Position numbers and translations under genes: made by a program
Notes under the pieces: model-generated
Database searches by the model: none
What the model was told of the DNA's origin: nothing
Seen by the model: the letters and a program-made list of their open reading frames with translations, nothing else
From: Diplonema papillatum
Lineage: Eukaryota > Euglenozoa > Diplonemea > Diplonemida > Diplonemidae
Length of the DNA: 64,000 nt
Reading direction: 5' to 3'
Assembly (NCBI GenBank): GCA_030068145.1
Contig: JAPJBO010000735.1
Span: forward strand, 51,645 to 115,644
Shown: piece by piece, positions 1-9,783 of the stretch
Layout of the letters: every line of letters starts with the position of its first letter
Numbering within the stretch: position 1 is the stretch's first letter

Positions 1-80
1 TCAACCGGAGACCCTAAAACACCGAACCTCTAAACCACAATAAACGCTAAAAAGCGAACACTCACTCTGAAAAGTTTCAA
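1..80 (+). repeat. 3' cassette of short dispersed repeat, I-type
   Basis: Begins mid-element with TCAACCGGAGACCCTAAAA and runs to an A-rich end. The same module, with the CCGGAGAC..TAAAA core, recurs about 20 times in this window behind different upstream bodies. Nothing coding is visible. 81-304 holds no feature I recognise. Confidence 0.6.
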
Positions 81-304
81 AGCTGAGATTCCTCCTCCCC
101 CATCAGGTGACACCCAGATTTACTTCTTAACCACATACCTCGACGCTCTTGCATCTTGTCTTCTTTAGATGCAGGGGTCTTCTAACAAGGGGGATCCCTT
201 CCGAGTGTTTCTTTCAAGCATTTCCTTCGAGCAAGTCCACAATGTACTTGCGGGGAGCGTTGTTAGCGTCACGCAAATCCACCCACCGCTCAACGTGACA
301 CCCC

Positions 305-405
305 CCCAGGTAGCACGAACTACCAGACCGGCGGAGGCCACTGCCAAAAGACTTCTTACCTTTTCCTTATCCCTCAAAACCAGCACCAATAACAACGACC
401 CACCC
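305..405 (+). repeat. Structured dispersed repeat, family N copy 1
   Basis: Contains a hairpin GGTAG/CTACC followed by a conserved stretch that ends in an ACCAGCACCAATAACAACGA motif. Relatives lie at 49765-49868 and 50752-50815. In the last copy the stem is GCTGGT/ACTAGC, so the arms changed but still pair. Probably a SINE-like or structured-RNA repeat; its origin is unknown. Confidence 0.5.
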
Positions 406-565
406 CCCCTCCCCCATTTTTCCCGCCTCCAGTCAGACCTTTCTGTCTTGTCCTCCATTTCTTTCTGGTACTGCTGTGCAGAAGGGAGCGTTTTCGGGAA
501 ATACGGGCGGCACACGCGGGGTGGTCAACCGAAACCGACCGAAAGTGCTAACACAAGCCCATGAT

Positions 566-594
566 GGCAAGGAAGCGGAAACGTGTTTCCATCC
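566..594. repeat. Solo GGAAACG palindrome
   Basis: GCGGAAACGTTTCCATCC matches the terminal motif of the GGAAAC-bounded element at 30925-32195. It is probably a remnant of that family. Confidence 0.35.
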
Positions 595-654
595 TTATTG
601 ATCTAAATACGATACCTTGAAGGAGTCCTTTCAACGATGGTCACCCGGACCTAA

Positions 655-860
655 AAACCCGACGCTCCACGAAGGAATGTACTTGGTGTCGGGCACAAAC
701 AGTCCCGGACATGGCTAGAAGCGTGCACCAAATACACACTCCATTATCGCGACAATTTTCCAAATCTCAAAGGAGGTAAATGAGCTTCAGCCCACACGAA
801 ACACGAGCAAATCTGGGTGTATAGGTCGGTCCACCCCTCCTGATAGACCGTGATAGACAG
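655..860 (+). repeat. Fragments of dispersed families H and D
   Basis: 668-740 matches the 5' body of family H (CTCCACGAAGGAATGTACTT and following), which is better preserved at 30425 and 54578. 762-860 matches the interior of family D at 44580 and 54360 (GGAGGTAAATG, then CACACGAAAC). Both are incomplete. 861-1079 shows only an internal near-repeat around GATGCAG-TCCAGG at 864 and 945. Confidence 0.5.
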
Positions 861-1079
861 AAGAATGCAGCTCCAGGGGATAGGGATGTACCTGATAGAC
901 TGTGGTGGACCTCGATTCACTACATTTAACAGCGGCAGGCAATTCGATGCAGTTCCAGGAGATAGGGATGGACCGGCTTAGTTTAGTGGTGGGCGTAAGC
1001 GTTCAACAGGTGCAACCTGCAGCAGCCGACTCCTCACTATGTCCTCACTAAGGAAATGCCTACGAAACGGATTACCGCC

Positions 1080-1150
1080 CAGCCTCTAATTTTTTTAGGC
1101 CAATAGTATGCGTGGTTTATGGTTTATCGGCCGCTGATTTATAGTTCCTT
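1080..1150 (-). repeat. Dispersed repeat shared with 13540-13620
   Basis: A segment containing TATCGGCCGCTGATTTATA is matched in reverse complement near 13550-13610. No TIR or coding sequence was recognised. A short palindrome GGCGCTGCTTTAGCGGCGCC lies just downstream, around 1202. Confidence 0.35.
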
Positions 1151-1279
1151 AAATATTCTCGGCACCACTCTTTGTGGATCAACGAATTGGGGTCCTTTTG
1201 GCGGCGCTGCTTTAGCGGCGCCACACAGGCCCACGGTATGGTGCGGTGCGTGGCGCGCCTCTGTTTTACAGGCCTTTGT

Positions 1280-1359
1280 TTTATGTAATTTTTAATTTCT
1301 AAATCGATGATTATTTTCTTTCGTATTTCCGAACATTTGTAAATTAAAAACTACATAAA
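1280..1359. repeat. Inverted repeat with 19-bp arms
   Basis: Arms 1280-1298 and 1341-1359 (TTTATGTAATTTTTAATTT and its complement) match at 18 of 19 positions around a 42-bp loop. Could be a small MITE or a hairpin; no target duplication is evident. Confidence 0.6.
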
Positions 1360-1459
1360 TTAGGAGCCAGACGGTACGTCTCCGTTTACTCGCCCTCACC
1401 AGCCGTCAACGCCGGCAAAGGTCCCTGAACAGGGATCTTTCTACCGCATCGTTTCCAAC

Positions 1460-1502
1460 AATGACAGACAATCAACATCGCCGATGTTGATTGTCCGTCA
1501 TT
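1460..1502. repeat. Near-perfect 43-bp palindrome
   Basis: Arms of about 21 bp (AATGACAGACAATCAACATC and its complement) meet at CGCCG with one substitution. There is essentially no loop, so it could extrude as a cruciform. It lies alone between unannotated stretches; 1503-1750 holds nothing recognised. Confidence 0.7.
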
Positions 1503-1760
1503 TTGTTTCTCAGCGCAAGCTCCTCCATTCCGGAAATTGTTCCCTTCTGCACTTGATCTCTATCCCCCCGGCTTCCCCAGATGATTTTATACGAGCCTCT
1601 CTTTCTGCGAACCGCCCGAGTAGGATCCACTGATCATGATCAACAACCTGCAATACGTCCAGGATATCGTGGGAGGAAGGGACGCGAATACCGGCGCGGC
1701 CGACTACAAGAAATTTCAGATGACATGTTGCTAGTATGTGTATCATTTGTTTTTAACCAC

Positions 1761-2009
1761 TTAACCACTTAAGGACGGAGGGGGGCAGGGTTAATTTGGG
1801 AAAAGGGGTGGCTCCATGGCGAATCTCAGGTATCCGTTGGAGCTCGGAGCAGGATTTCTGTCCGGGTGAAGGACGCATTTCAAAGATTTCTGTCGGATCT
1901 TTCCGGTACAGCAAACAGCGACCACTTTCGACCATTATTTGGCCTCTCGCCCGCGAACGTGACACCCGCGAACTTTCGTGAGTTAACTAGTTCGTCCGGA
2001 AGTGGTTAA
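1761..2009. mobile_element. TTAA-flanked MITE, copy 1
   Basis: TTAA (1761-1764) precedes CCACTTAAGGACG and TTAA (2006-2009) follows CGTCCGGAAGTGG, giving terminal inverted repeats of about 13 bp around a 241-bp non-coding body. TTAA duplications are characteristic of piggyBac-type elements, so a non-autonomous piggyBac-like origin is inferred. A partial extra TTAACCAC lies immediately to the left at 1753-1760. Confidence 0.6.
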
Positions 2010-2260
2010 GGACGGAGGGGGCGGGAGAATTAGTTTGGGAAAAGGGCGCCCTGGCAAACCCCAGGCATCCGTTGAGGGCTCGGAGCAGGATTTCAGCCCG
2101 ATGAAGGACGCATTTCAAAGATTTGTGTCAGATCTTTTCCGATGAAGCAAACAGCGGCCACTTTTGACCATTCTTCGGCCTCTCACCCCGCGAACTTGAC
2201 ACCCGCGAACGTTCTTGAATTAAATACCGCTATAGGGGTAGTTCGTCCTGAAGTGGTTAA
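2006..2260. mobile_element. TTAA-flanked MITE, copy 2 (head-to-tail with copy 1)
   Basis: A diverged copy of 1765-2005 (about 80% alike by eye) that shares the central TTAA. It starts at GGACGG and lacks the CCACTTAA terminal bases, so copy 1 appears joined at the TTAA inside the other copy's own TIR. It ends CGTCCTGAAGTGG-TTAA at 2257-2260. Confidence 0.6.
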
Positions 2261-2865
2261 CTGTATTCACATGCGTTCACACGTTATGGCCTTTCACACG
2301 TTACGTCGCATGTTACACAACATGTCGAACCCCCCTGTACAAGTGGGTCGTGTATGGACAGGCGTCCAAAGACTAAGTGACCCCACAACGCGTATGCCAA
2401 ACGGAGACTTAAAAACTCTCTTCTTCTTACATTAAGAAACAGGTCACGCACCGACGAGCGAACTTTAGCTCTACCAAAAAGGCGTGTGGGACCCAAGACC
2501 AAATCCAAAGCAAATTTCTTCATGCTGGTTCACCATTCGTGGGAGAAATAGGTCTCAGAATCCACACGAGGCAATGCTCCAAAAACCCAAACCTGAAACG
2601 GTACCATACCCAGTTTCACTGGAGTTCCCGTTCCCGGCGAGCTACGAGGGAACGAACCTGTAAGCGTGCCAACGCTACTCTTTCTATAATGTAGTCTATT
2701 CATGATAACCAACTACATATAAAAGGTGTCACGGGATAAGCCGGCAGCCGCTGCTTAACGGCTTTATAGTGCATGCAGATCCGTGTGGTCCGTGTGCTGA
2801 AAAGTTCTCTATGCTCAACGGCTTTATCACGTGGGCGGTCCTGAGATTACCACACCACTTTATCT
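2261..2865. other. Unassigned stretch with one dispersed repeat
   Basis: 2261-2725 shows no repeat or gene I recognise. 2726-2865 contains AGGTGTCACGG and GGCAGCCGCTGCTTAAC, which recur at 43910-43955. CGGCTTTA occurs twice inside it. Confidence 0.3.
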
Positions 2866-3030
2866 TTAGCCATACTTCAACCTTCTTGGTCGGTCGCAAC
2901 AGTTACAAACTTGGCCAGCCTAATCATGTCTGCATCCCTCATACTACACGCCTCCCAGCCTCAATGGTCAACCGGAGGCCCTGCACCACCGAACCTCTAA
3001 ATCACAACAAACGCTAAGAAATTGTCGCAA
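2866..3030 (+). repeat. Short dispersed repeat, I-type copy
   Basis: The body (CATCCCTCATACTAC, then CTCAATGGTCAACCGGAG) matches 28950-29072. The 3' cassette ends in an A-rich stretch. A diverged cassette follows at 3065-3115. Confidence 0.55.
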
Positions 3031-3186
3031 AAAGACACACTGCTATACACCTGAAAGAAACCTTTTCGACAATGATCACCAGGATACTTTAAACCCCCGG
3101 ACTCCTTAGCGAACTTCCGCTGTAGAACGTGTCCAGGATTCACACCTTTTTGTGCGGTTTAACGAAACAAAGGCTCTTTTTCTTGA

Positions 3187-3460
3187 CACAAGCGCCAGCT
3201 TGGGAGGAAATGCTCGACAAAAGCTTTGTCTACCAGAACCGAAGGGATTCAAGTGCTGCAACTACCGAACCACGTGTTGAACGGACGTGATGTCATGCGG
3301 GTCTACCCCTACACACACAAACACAACAGGTCAAAGTCCTGCATGAGAAAACAACACACGGTGGTGTAAGCGAAGAACAAATCAGACTGTGTTTGCATCG
3401 TATTTGCCCCTCTCCCTTCCATTTCGGAGTCCAAGCAGCTACGTCGAGCATTTCTTCAAC
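3187..3460 (+). repeat. Family C repeat, copy 1
   Basis: About 275 bp, starting near AGCGCCAGCTTG and ending near GCTACGTCGAGCATTT. Seven copies occur in the window. The ends carry inverted repeats (AAATGCTCGAC against its complement). Reading frames that recur between copies are not conserved as protein, so it is treated as non-coding. Confidence 0.65.
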
Positions 3461-3689
3461 AAAACTACGCATTTCTTTTCTTCCATCCCTTTTCTTATGC
3501 CCTTCGCAGTTGTACGTGGAGAATGAGGGGGAGGGTGGAGTCTTTTTTCCCCTGGCCCATTCCCACCCACCCTGCCTCTTTTTCTCACTGTCCAGGCCCA
3601 GGAAGCGACGCCGGCTGATTCATACGCAAATTCGGCGGATACCACGTTAGCCATGGGGTCCACACCCACACGCATGGGTGATATGATAA

Positions 3690-4335
3690 GACCCCCCCCC
3701 CCCTCCCCTTTGCACTAATAAAACATTTTTTTGCCGTCATCCCATACTGTATGCCGGCCCCGAATCCCTGTCAGTGCGGCCGAAAACGGGCCCTAAACGG
3801 TTTTCGGCGGGTTAAGTGGAGGTAAAGGGGCCTCAGAAGGCACACAAGTGGGCCCACATGGGGTTTCGGGGCCAGTAAGGGGTGACATCGAAGAGTATTT
3901 GAACGGGAAAACCACGCGGTCTTTTGTCCCCGAGGTTTTATTATCCCGCAATCGAACCAGGTTGTAATACCTAAGCACATACACACCTTCTCCGGTAGTT
4001 CCCGGCTCAGCCGACTCTCGCGGCCTTCTTAAAAGGCCCAGTGTCCTTCCGCACGGAGGCTCACGGAAGAGCTCCCCTGCAAGGGTGCTTACCCCCGCGA
4101 GTAAAAGGGTGCTTCTTTCCAGGGCAGGTATTCTCATCTTGCAAGGTGGCCGGTGCTTCCTCACGGGCCCCGACGCACGCCTGCGTCCTCTCCATCCAAC
4201 CCTCTGCTTTTCTTCTTTCTCTGTATCTCCAAGTTCTCCCCTCGTGCTGGCACCGCGAAGCGAGGTCCGTCGCTGCTAGCGGGCCCAGAGAAGGGATATA
4301 AAATTTTATTAGTGCAAAGGGAGGGGGGGGGTTTG
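3690..4335. mobile_element. 650-bp element with C/G-tract inverted ends
   Basis: Left end: a C-tract, TCCC, then CTTTGCACTAATAAAA. Right end: the complement, TTTTATTAGTGCAAAG, then GGGA and a G-tract. This gives inverted repeats of about 28 bp. The interior has open frames on both strands with no recognised domain. Target duplication is not evident, so its class is unknown. 4336-4683 contains nothing recognised. Confidence 0.5.
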
Positions 4336-4683
4336 GCATCGTCTCATGTGGTATGGATGGATGCTCTATGGTACTACGACGTGGTACCATGTGGAAGCAC
4401 ATTTTCGGGATTTTCCGCCATTTCTTTTTGGGGAATCGCGTAGTTCTGTCACGGAACCGTATCAGCACCCCCCGCAGATTGCTGTGGCGACACAAAATTT
4501 GACTTGTTCCTGCATGCCGAGCAAAAACGAAAGTCGATTTTCCACGTGGTGTCGCAAGGGTGGGCTCGCTTCCCTTGCCGCCCTCTCTGTGTGTGCAGAT
4601 GCCTGCGTCACGCTCAACCCCCTACGGACGGGAGACATCGTGGAAGGGGATGCCGGAAAGGGGCTCAATATTCCGGGGTCAAC

Positions 4684-4842
4684 AAACAGTGGTTAGCCAG
4701 AACCCATGTATCGAAGAGTATACACGAACTATACAACCCGTAACCATACACCCCCTTTCTTGCTCTAAGAGAACACATTTAACACATCGGTCACACGGAG
4801 ACCCTCAACCCCCGGAATTTCAAGCGAACTTTAACTCTAAAA
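4684..4842 (+). repeat. Family H short repeat with 3' cassette
   Basis: TACAACCCGTAACCATA, then TTTCTTGCTCTAAGAGAA, then the cassette ending in CTCTAAAA. Best full relatives are at 30425 and 54578. 4843-5295 holds nothing recognised. Confidence 0.6.
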
Positions 4843-5295
4843 TACTTGCACAAACCATAAGCAGCACCGAAAGTACACGAAAAGAGACGGTCATACGGTA
4901 CCAAGAAGACAAGACAGCCACCTTCTACGGCACAATACTGAGGGCCTATCGTTAGTAAAGTCTGTGGTATTGTCCTTTGACAGAGTTGATGCCTCTCAAC
5001 CCACCTTAACGACGGCTATGCTCTAGACAGACGCTAGCGTCCGGTTGCTTTAGTTCGAGCCCGAGTTCTCCCCAAGACTTTCAGCACCCTGGACATCCTC
5101 CCCCGTCTGTACGAGGTTAATACGCAGTGCGATTCAGAAGGCGAGCACCTGCGACTGCGCTCGCTTGGCTGACAATGCCATGGGGGCATGTATCCCCCCC
5201 CTCACCCCTTAGCTGTATGCAGAGCCGCACCCCGTCCCCCACGCGGGCGCGCCTCTCCCACTCAATCACTCCACTCTTCTCTTTTTTTTTTTTCA

Positions 5296-5573
5296 TAAGC
5301 GCCAGCTTGAAAGGAAATGCTCGACGATGCTGCCCGACAAAGAACAGAAGTGATCCCAAGTGCTGTAACTACCGAACCATGTGTTGAACGGACGTGAGGT
5401 CATGCGGGTCTACCCCTACACGACAAATCACATAAGCACAACAGGCCAAGGTCCTGAGTAAGAAAACAACACACGGTGGTGTAAGCGAAGAACAAATCAG
5501 ATTGTGTTTGCCCCTTACCTCTATATTTCCTCCCTTCCATTCGGAGTCGAAGCAGCTACGTCGAGTATTTTTG
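5296..5573 (+). repeat. Family C repeat, copy 2
   Basis: Preceded by a T-tract (5280-5291). Ends: AAATGCTCGACGATGCTG on the left and CAGCTACGTCGAGTATTTT on the right, which are inverted relative to each other. About 278 bp, non-coding. Confidence 0.7.
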
Positions 5574-5714
5574 CTTTGCTTCTCCTGTCTTTTTTCTTCC
5601 CAAGTGCGTTGTTGCAACTCGATGCTCTTGCCTTCTTTTTCAGGGACGGAGAGAGGTGGGGGCAGAGCAATTTTACACGGAGCTGTTCGTCCGGAGAATT
5701 GCCCTGTGTTAGAT

Positions 5715-5860
5715 CGGCGTCGCAGGCAGGGGATTAGCTTCTATATCCACATTTGGACTGTCAGTCCAAACCTGGAAAGCCGGCGGGGAAAACGAAGAAA
5801 AAGAATGGCACCATCACCAAGGCCCCCGGCAGAGGTGGCCAATGTGCAATCCGAGGCACC
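5715..5860. repeat. Dispersed repeat shared with 57690-57825
   Basis: About 145 bp nearly identical to 57690-57825. It contains the perfect palindrome TTTGGACTGTCAGTCCAAA. Relative to the other copy it lacks one base near 5778, which shifts any plus-strand frame. Confidence 0.55.
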
Positions 5861-5892
5861 CCAAAATCAGCCAAAAAATGATTAGGAATGTA

Positions 5893-6310
5893 AGGACCTG
5901 TCCCCGGCGCAGGTAGGACCAGTGTGGTGTTGAGCACATCACCATTCAAAGCTCGTTGCCGCCCCCTCCCCCTCTCCACCTGCCTAGCGAGTCGCAGTCA
6001 CAATCAGGGCGAGCGCCCTGAGTTTTTAACTGATTGCTCAGACACGGTTGTTGGGGCCTTCTCCCTGTGACGGATTCGCCTGAGCTCTAGTAGCACGGGT
6101 GGTCCTGGCTGTGACGAGCTACGAACAGCCGCCCGACAAACCAAGACTCACACCGCAGTCCTGACTGCAGACACTCAGGTTCCGCTCCGATGATGGTCCG
6201 CCTTATGTGTCCGTGGCTTAAAGGACCGAAACACGGCGCAGACGGGACCAGTGCGGTGTTGAGCACTATACCCATTCCAAGCACGTTCTTGCAATCTCCC
6301 CCTCTCCACC
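5893..6310 (+). repeat. Family E repeats (two units)
   Basis: 5893-5981 is a short unit. 5982-6310 is a long unit (GCCTAGCGAGTCGCAGTCAC to CTCTCCACC) that recurs at 20240-20560, with its 3' half also at 19903-20060 and 52236-52362. Non-coding. Both units end in GTGTTGAGCAC followed by a C-rich tail. Confidence 0.65.
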
Positions 6311-7581
6311 ACGACGCACCAGACAGGCACTTTCACCCCTGTTATGAATAACAGGTGAAAACTTGCAGAGCCAAGCGGGCACTTTGTTTCTTCACAAAGC
6401 CTACGTTTCTTGGGTGCAACTGGTTTCGCCGGCTTCCCTCCCCCACGTCCCCGCTCTCCGAGCACATAACAAAGTGTATTGTGTGAGGGCGGGTTGCTAG
6501 GTGCTTACAGACTTTTTCTCAGTCTCTCGCCCCCTTTTTTTTTTTTTCTTCCTCTTCATTTTCTTCGATGTTGGCGGTTGGGGGATCGGCGACTGCGACT
6601 CAATTAAGGTGCGGTCATCAGCGTCGCCACGTGAAGGCCCCCCGTGAATACAAAACTCTGAAAATAAAAAAGGAAACAGCCGCGAACGGAGGCGGGAGAG
6701 ACAAAGGGGAACCCGACGAGAGCTCGGCACTCGCAGAGCTCTCGAAAAAACTGCCAAGTTTTTATTTTGGCAGAGAGGCATGTACTTGACGCGACGCGGA
6801 ACAAGTGCTGACAGCACCGCCCGGCGAATAGAGCCGCAAAAGTGGCAAATCGACCGGTCGGGGGGTGATTAGCAGCCAATGGTCTGATGGCTGAGTGCAC
6901 CTAAGCAGGGCTGCATCCTCGTGTTGTAGCCGTGTTGTGTATAAGGCTTCGTGGCAATCACCTCATCACAATAGGAGCAAACTTTCTCGACAGTGATTGG
7001 ACAGTCGGGATTGCCAGGGGCGGGTCTCCACGAAGAAGTAGAGCAAGACCTGCTCCCTGCGCCTGTCGAGAAGAGAAAAAAAGGAGGGGGAATATATAAA
7101 GCAAAAAGAAAGCAAACCCCAATGAAACGAAAAAAGAAAAGAAAAAAAAATCAACTCAGTCCAGTGCTCCCGCTAACGAAAAAGTGCGAGGAATTCCTCA
7201 AAAAAAAAGAGGCTCGAAAAAAGAGGGTGAGGAATTTCTCATGAGGAATTCCTCACCTTTTCCCCATTGGTGGTATCGTGTAGCCAAAGCACTGCATCAC
7301 AGTCTACTCATGGGCTGGCGGGCAGAAGTCTGGGGCTGCCACGGGGGCTGGAGCCGAGAAAGAGAGTCGAGGATCAGAAGCAGCCCTGGATTCCTTGACA
7401 GATTCTCTCCGAGTCGACACAAGTGCCTTGTTCCACGTGATCTCTGGTCAGCGTCTACTCGTGCCAATGATTCACCAGCACGCAGTGTCGAGTGGTGGTT
7501 GAATTTGAAATGGGCTGTTGCCTCCAGGAATGTGCAGTGTTTATTGTGACAAACATACTGAGAGTGCAAACTTTCTCCACC
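6311..7581. other. Unassigned stretch with palindromic GAGGAATTCCTC motifs
   Basis: No gene recognised. GAGGAATTCCTC occurs at 7189-7200 and 7243-7254, with a one-base variant at 7229-7240: three 12-bp palindromes within 66 bp. A T-tract lies at 6534-6547 and A-rich sequence at 7074-7150. Confidence 0.35.
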
Positions 7582-7628
7582 TGTACCGTACCGTTCGCCG
7601 GGGGGCAAAGCCCCCCGGACCCCCCTGG
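7582..7628 (+). repeat. GC-hairpin module with TACCGTACCG leader (variant AAA loop)
   Basis: GTACCGTACCGTTC precedes the stem CCGGGGGGC / GCCCCCCGG with loop AAA. Twelve related hairpins occur in the window, always in the same orientation relative to the leader. Confidence 0.65.
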
Positions 7629-7734
7629 AGGAAAGCTTTCTCAGTCTCAGAGCGGCAAAAGAAAGTTGGTCGGGAATCTAAGGCAAAAACGAGGCGAATA
7701 ACCTGCACAACACGGGGGTGAAAAAAATTGGGGG

Positions 7735-8238
7735 CAGGGGGTTATGCACTGCAGCGGTTGGGTGAGGTAACTCACCCAAAAAAAAAAAAAAGTCGAAAAT
7801 CAGGCGGATTGGGTTGGGCAGAGGTTTTGGGTGTCTGTAGTGGGAATTATTTCTCCCATTCTGGCTGTGCTACTGAAGAGGGGCGAGACCTTTCATCAGA
7901 ACAATCATCAGGAGGCTAGGTGTCTTCTGGAGGACACGCTGCAGAAGGTCCTGCCTTAGCCAGGACATCAGATTCTGAGGCACCATGTACCATACCGTCT
8001 CCCAGGGGGCGGTGCCCCCTGGACCCCCCATAAACTATCTACAAGATTTCGAATTTTCGCCTGTTACCAGGCATCAGTTTCTGTTACAGGTTCCGAACAA
8101 GACAGAATCTGAAGTGCCATGTACCGTACCGTCTCCCGGGGGGCGGTGCCCCCCCGGACCCCCCCTGCATTAAGTCTCACCAGAGAAAATGGGCTTGGTG
8201 TCTAGTCTGAAGGAGAAAATGGGCTGCATAAGGTCCTG
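7735..8238. mobile_element. Complete J element (hAT-like, non-autonomous)
   Basis: Begins CAGGGGGTTATGCA and ends TGCATAAGGTCCTG. The reverse complement of the end, CAGGACCTTATGCA, gives 11 of 14 matching terminal bases. ATTGGGGG at 7727-7734 is repeated exactly at 8239-8246, an 8-bp target-site duplication. CAGGG-type ends plus 8-bp duplications are hAT hallmarks. The 504-bp body holds the palindrome GGGTGAGGTAACTCACCC, an A-tract (7782-7794) and two GC hairpins in about 130-bp tandem units. No transposase, so it must rely on a partner. Confidence 0.75.
7985..8165 (+). repeat. Two GC-hairpin units inside J
   Basis: Stem CCAGGGGGC/GCCCCCTGG (8002-8022) and stem CCGGGGGGC/GCCCCCCGG (8136-8158, with one extra C), each after ACC(A/G)TACCGTCT. 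The A-T to G-C swap in the stem is compensatory. Confidence 0.7.
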
Positions 8239-8248
8239 ATTGGGGGGC

Positions 8249-8379
8249 ACCAAAAAAAAAAAAAAAAACGTTAACCCAAACAACTTCCGCCGGTAGAGAA
8301 ATCTTGCCTAAAGGAATCAACTGCCTTCGGGTAGGCTAGTCTGACACTAGTTGTCGTCGGGAAAAAAAAAAAAAAAAAA
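8249..8379 (+). repeat. Family A structured repeat between two A-tracts, copy 1
   Basis: A 95-bp unit bounded by poly(A) at 8251-8266 and 8362-8379. It has a hairpin CTGCC-TTCG-GGTAG followed by the conserved CTAGTCTGACACT and TGTCGTCGGG. The second copy, 28236-28327, is also A-tract-bounded. Five diverged relatives keep the hairpin. Confidence 0.6.
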
Positions 8380-8528
8380 CAAGCCCCAAACAGTTTTTTG
8401 ATTTCCTCACCAAAAGTGAGGTTAGCGGGAGCACTGACTCAGTCCAGCCTACTAGCTTGGGGGGGTCAGCTGGTCGCCAGACCAGAGTTGGTCTGGAAAC
8501 TGGTCTGGGTCAAAAAAAAAAAAAAAAA

Positions 8529-8873
8529 GGCGCGACGGACTTGCTCCAGGCCCTGGTCCGAAGGACGATCATGCCGTTTAGAACGAGCGAGGCGTGCGCC
8601 GTCGTAGGATGCGTTGAACGAGGAAGTGCTAAGCACGTGCTCACGGCCAACGACGAGCTTCACGTGCGGAGTTATGGACCCGAAGCAGACCTGGCGAGAA
8701 TTTATGGACAATGCAACGTGACGTACTGGCAAATCATGGACGACTTCGCAGCGCGCAACGCCACTGTAATGAAAAGTGTATGCGAGCGGATCAGCTACCA
8801 AGAGCCCAGCGGAAAGGCTGCGGAGTGGGCATCCTGGCTCAAGCATGAATTAAAGTCTAGCCCGATACAGTAG
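8529..8873 (+). CDS. Unknown protein module ending YQEPSGKA..EWA, copy 1 (5' truncated)
   Basis: Open frame just after an A18 tract, with a possible start at 8571 (MPFRTSEAC...) and a stop at 8871-8873. The last 63 codons align with the copy at 10968. Of these, 19 codons are identical, 25 differ only synonymously and 19 change the residue. Third positions are strongly G/C. This pattern means both lineages evolved under protein-level constraint. Conserved features: YGPEA, a VTY-QI segment, FAARN, YQEPSGKA, EWA-WL and HE-KSS. I do not recognise the family. It is probably the C-terminus of a mobile-element ORF, because a conserved 3' tail (8908-8990) follows and is found alone elsewhere. The true start is probably lost at the A-tract. 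Confidence 0.6.
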   Translation, partial: GATDLLQALVRRTIMPFRTSEACAVVGCVERGSAKHVLTANDELHVRSYGPEADLARIYGQCNVTYWQIMDDFAARNATVMKSVCERISYQEPSGKAAEWASWLKHELKSSPIQ

Positions 8874-8907
8874 AGCTTCCTAACCAACCCCCCCGCCCAC
8901 CGACCAC

Positions 8908-8990
8908 ACGCACCAAGCTGAACCTCACAAACAAACAAAGGTCGAAAGACACCAATCTGTACGTCCCACGGGATCGTCGGAAACACAAAA
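8908..8990 (+). repeat. Family M 3' tail
   Basis: AAGCTGAACCTCACAA, then GGTCGAAAGACACCAATCTG, then a small hairpin CGTCC..GGATCG and GTCGGAAACACAAAA. The tail is better conserved between copies than the coding part before it, and it occurs alone at 54900, 57318 and 57402. It is a candidate recognition end for a retroelement. Confidence 0.65.
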
Positions 8991-9030
8991 AAATCTCAGC
9001 TATTATTATTTTCCCGGAGGAACCGGCTAC

Positions 9031-9250
9031 CCACAGTGTACTACACACTGTGTACTACAGTGTGTACAGGGTACCAGTGTGCACCACGGGGTACCACAGT
9101 GTGCTATCACGGGGTACCACAGTGTACTTCACACTGTGTACTACAGTGTGTACAGGGTACCAGTGTGCACCACGGGGTACCACAGTGTGCTATCACGGGG
9201 TACCACAGTGTACTACCACCGTGTTCAACCACCGGGTGCCACAGTGTGGC
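9031..9250. repeat. 86-bp tandem repeat of palindromic GTACCACAGTG blocks
   Basis: An 86-bp unit is present twice (9044 and 9130 in register). It is built of inverted pieces such as CACAGTGTA/TACACACTGTG and GGTACC. Strong cruciform or hairpin potential. It directly abuts a coding-like ORF. Confidence 0.7.
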
Positions 9251-9254
9251 ACCA

Positions 9255-9485
9255 ATGCGGAGAAGCACGTCGACAAAAGCCAAGAAGAGGCTTCACGAGC
9301 AGACGCTGACCGACGTGCTAATGCTCGGGCTCAATGGCCCGTATGAACGTGGCAGCGGCATCCCGAGGAGCGCTATGGAGGCGTACCTCAATGCGTGGAT
9401 TGCGAGCCCAAGAACGCTGAACTTCGCCACGTGGCCGGAGTATGAAGCGTGCGTCGACAAAGAGGGGGCCATGCGCAAAATATGA
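9255..9485 (+). CDS. Coding-like ORF, 76 residues, function unknown
   Basis: ATG at 9255 and TGA at 9483-9485. The product starts MRRSTSTKAKKRLHEQ, has an AYLNAWIASP stretch and ends KEGAMRKI. Third codon positions are mostly G or C, as in the neighbouring unknown module at 8529-8873, which supports coding. The ORF begins right after a palindromic tandem repeat, so the true 5' end may be lost. It lies 600 bp downstream of that module and could belong to the same element. No domain recognised. 9486-9731 holds nothing recognised. Confidence 0.35.
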   Translation: MRRSTSTKAKKRLHEQTLTDVLMLGLNGPYERGSGIPRSAMEAYLNAWIASPRTLNFATWPEYEACVDKEGAMRKI

Positions 9486-9783
9486 TGACTAACCCAAGGC
9501 TGCTGCAATCGGCCCTTCATTGACGCTGTTCGTCCCTTTGTTTCCCGTAGCAGGCGTATGGCTTTCTTCGTTCTTTGTCCACCATCCCACCGCTATCCGG
9601 TACGACTTCGCTCTGCCGGCACTCGTTGCCGAACGGGGGTGGCTGCCCTCCTGCAACACCCCCTGTGCACCAAATTTGGATACAGACCAGTTTACCAGTT
9701 CTGGGCTCGGGGGTCGAGGTCAGAGCTAGTACGCTGACTCAGGGATTTATACGCCGGTCTAGATGGGCGGGTCACCCGTCCAT

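Noticed and set aside
1-30. CCCTAAA, resembling plant-type telomere repeats
   Set aside because: It occurs once per dispersed cassette, never in tandem.
5369-5617. Minus-strand frames recurring in each family C repeat (SCFDSEWKGGNIEV and similar)
   Set aside because: Copies share frames only because they share nucleotides; indels between copies break the frame without pattern.
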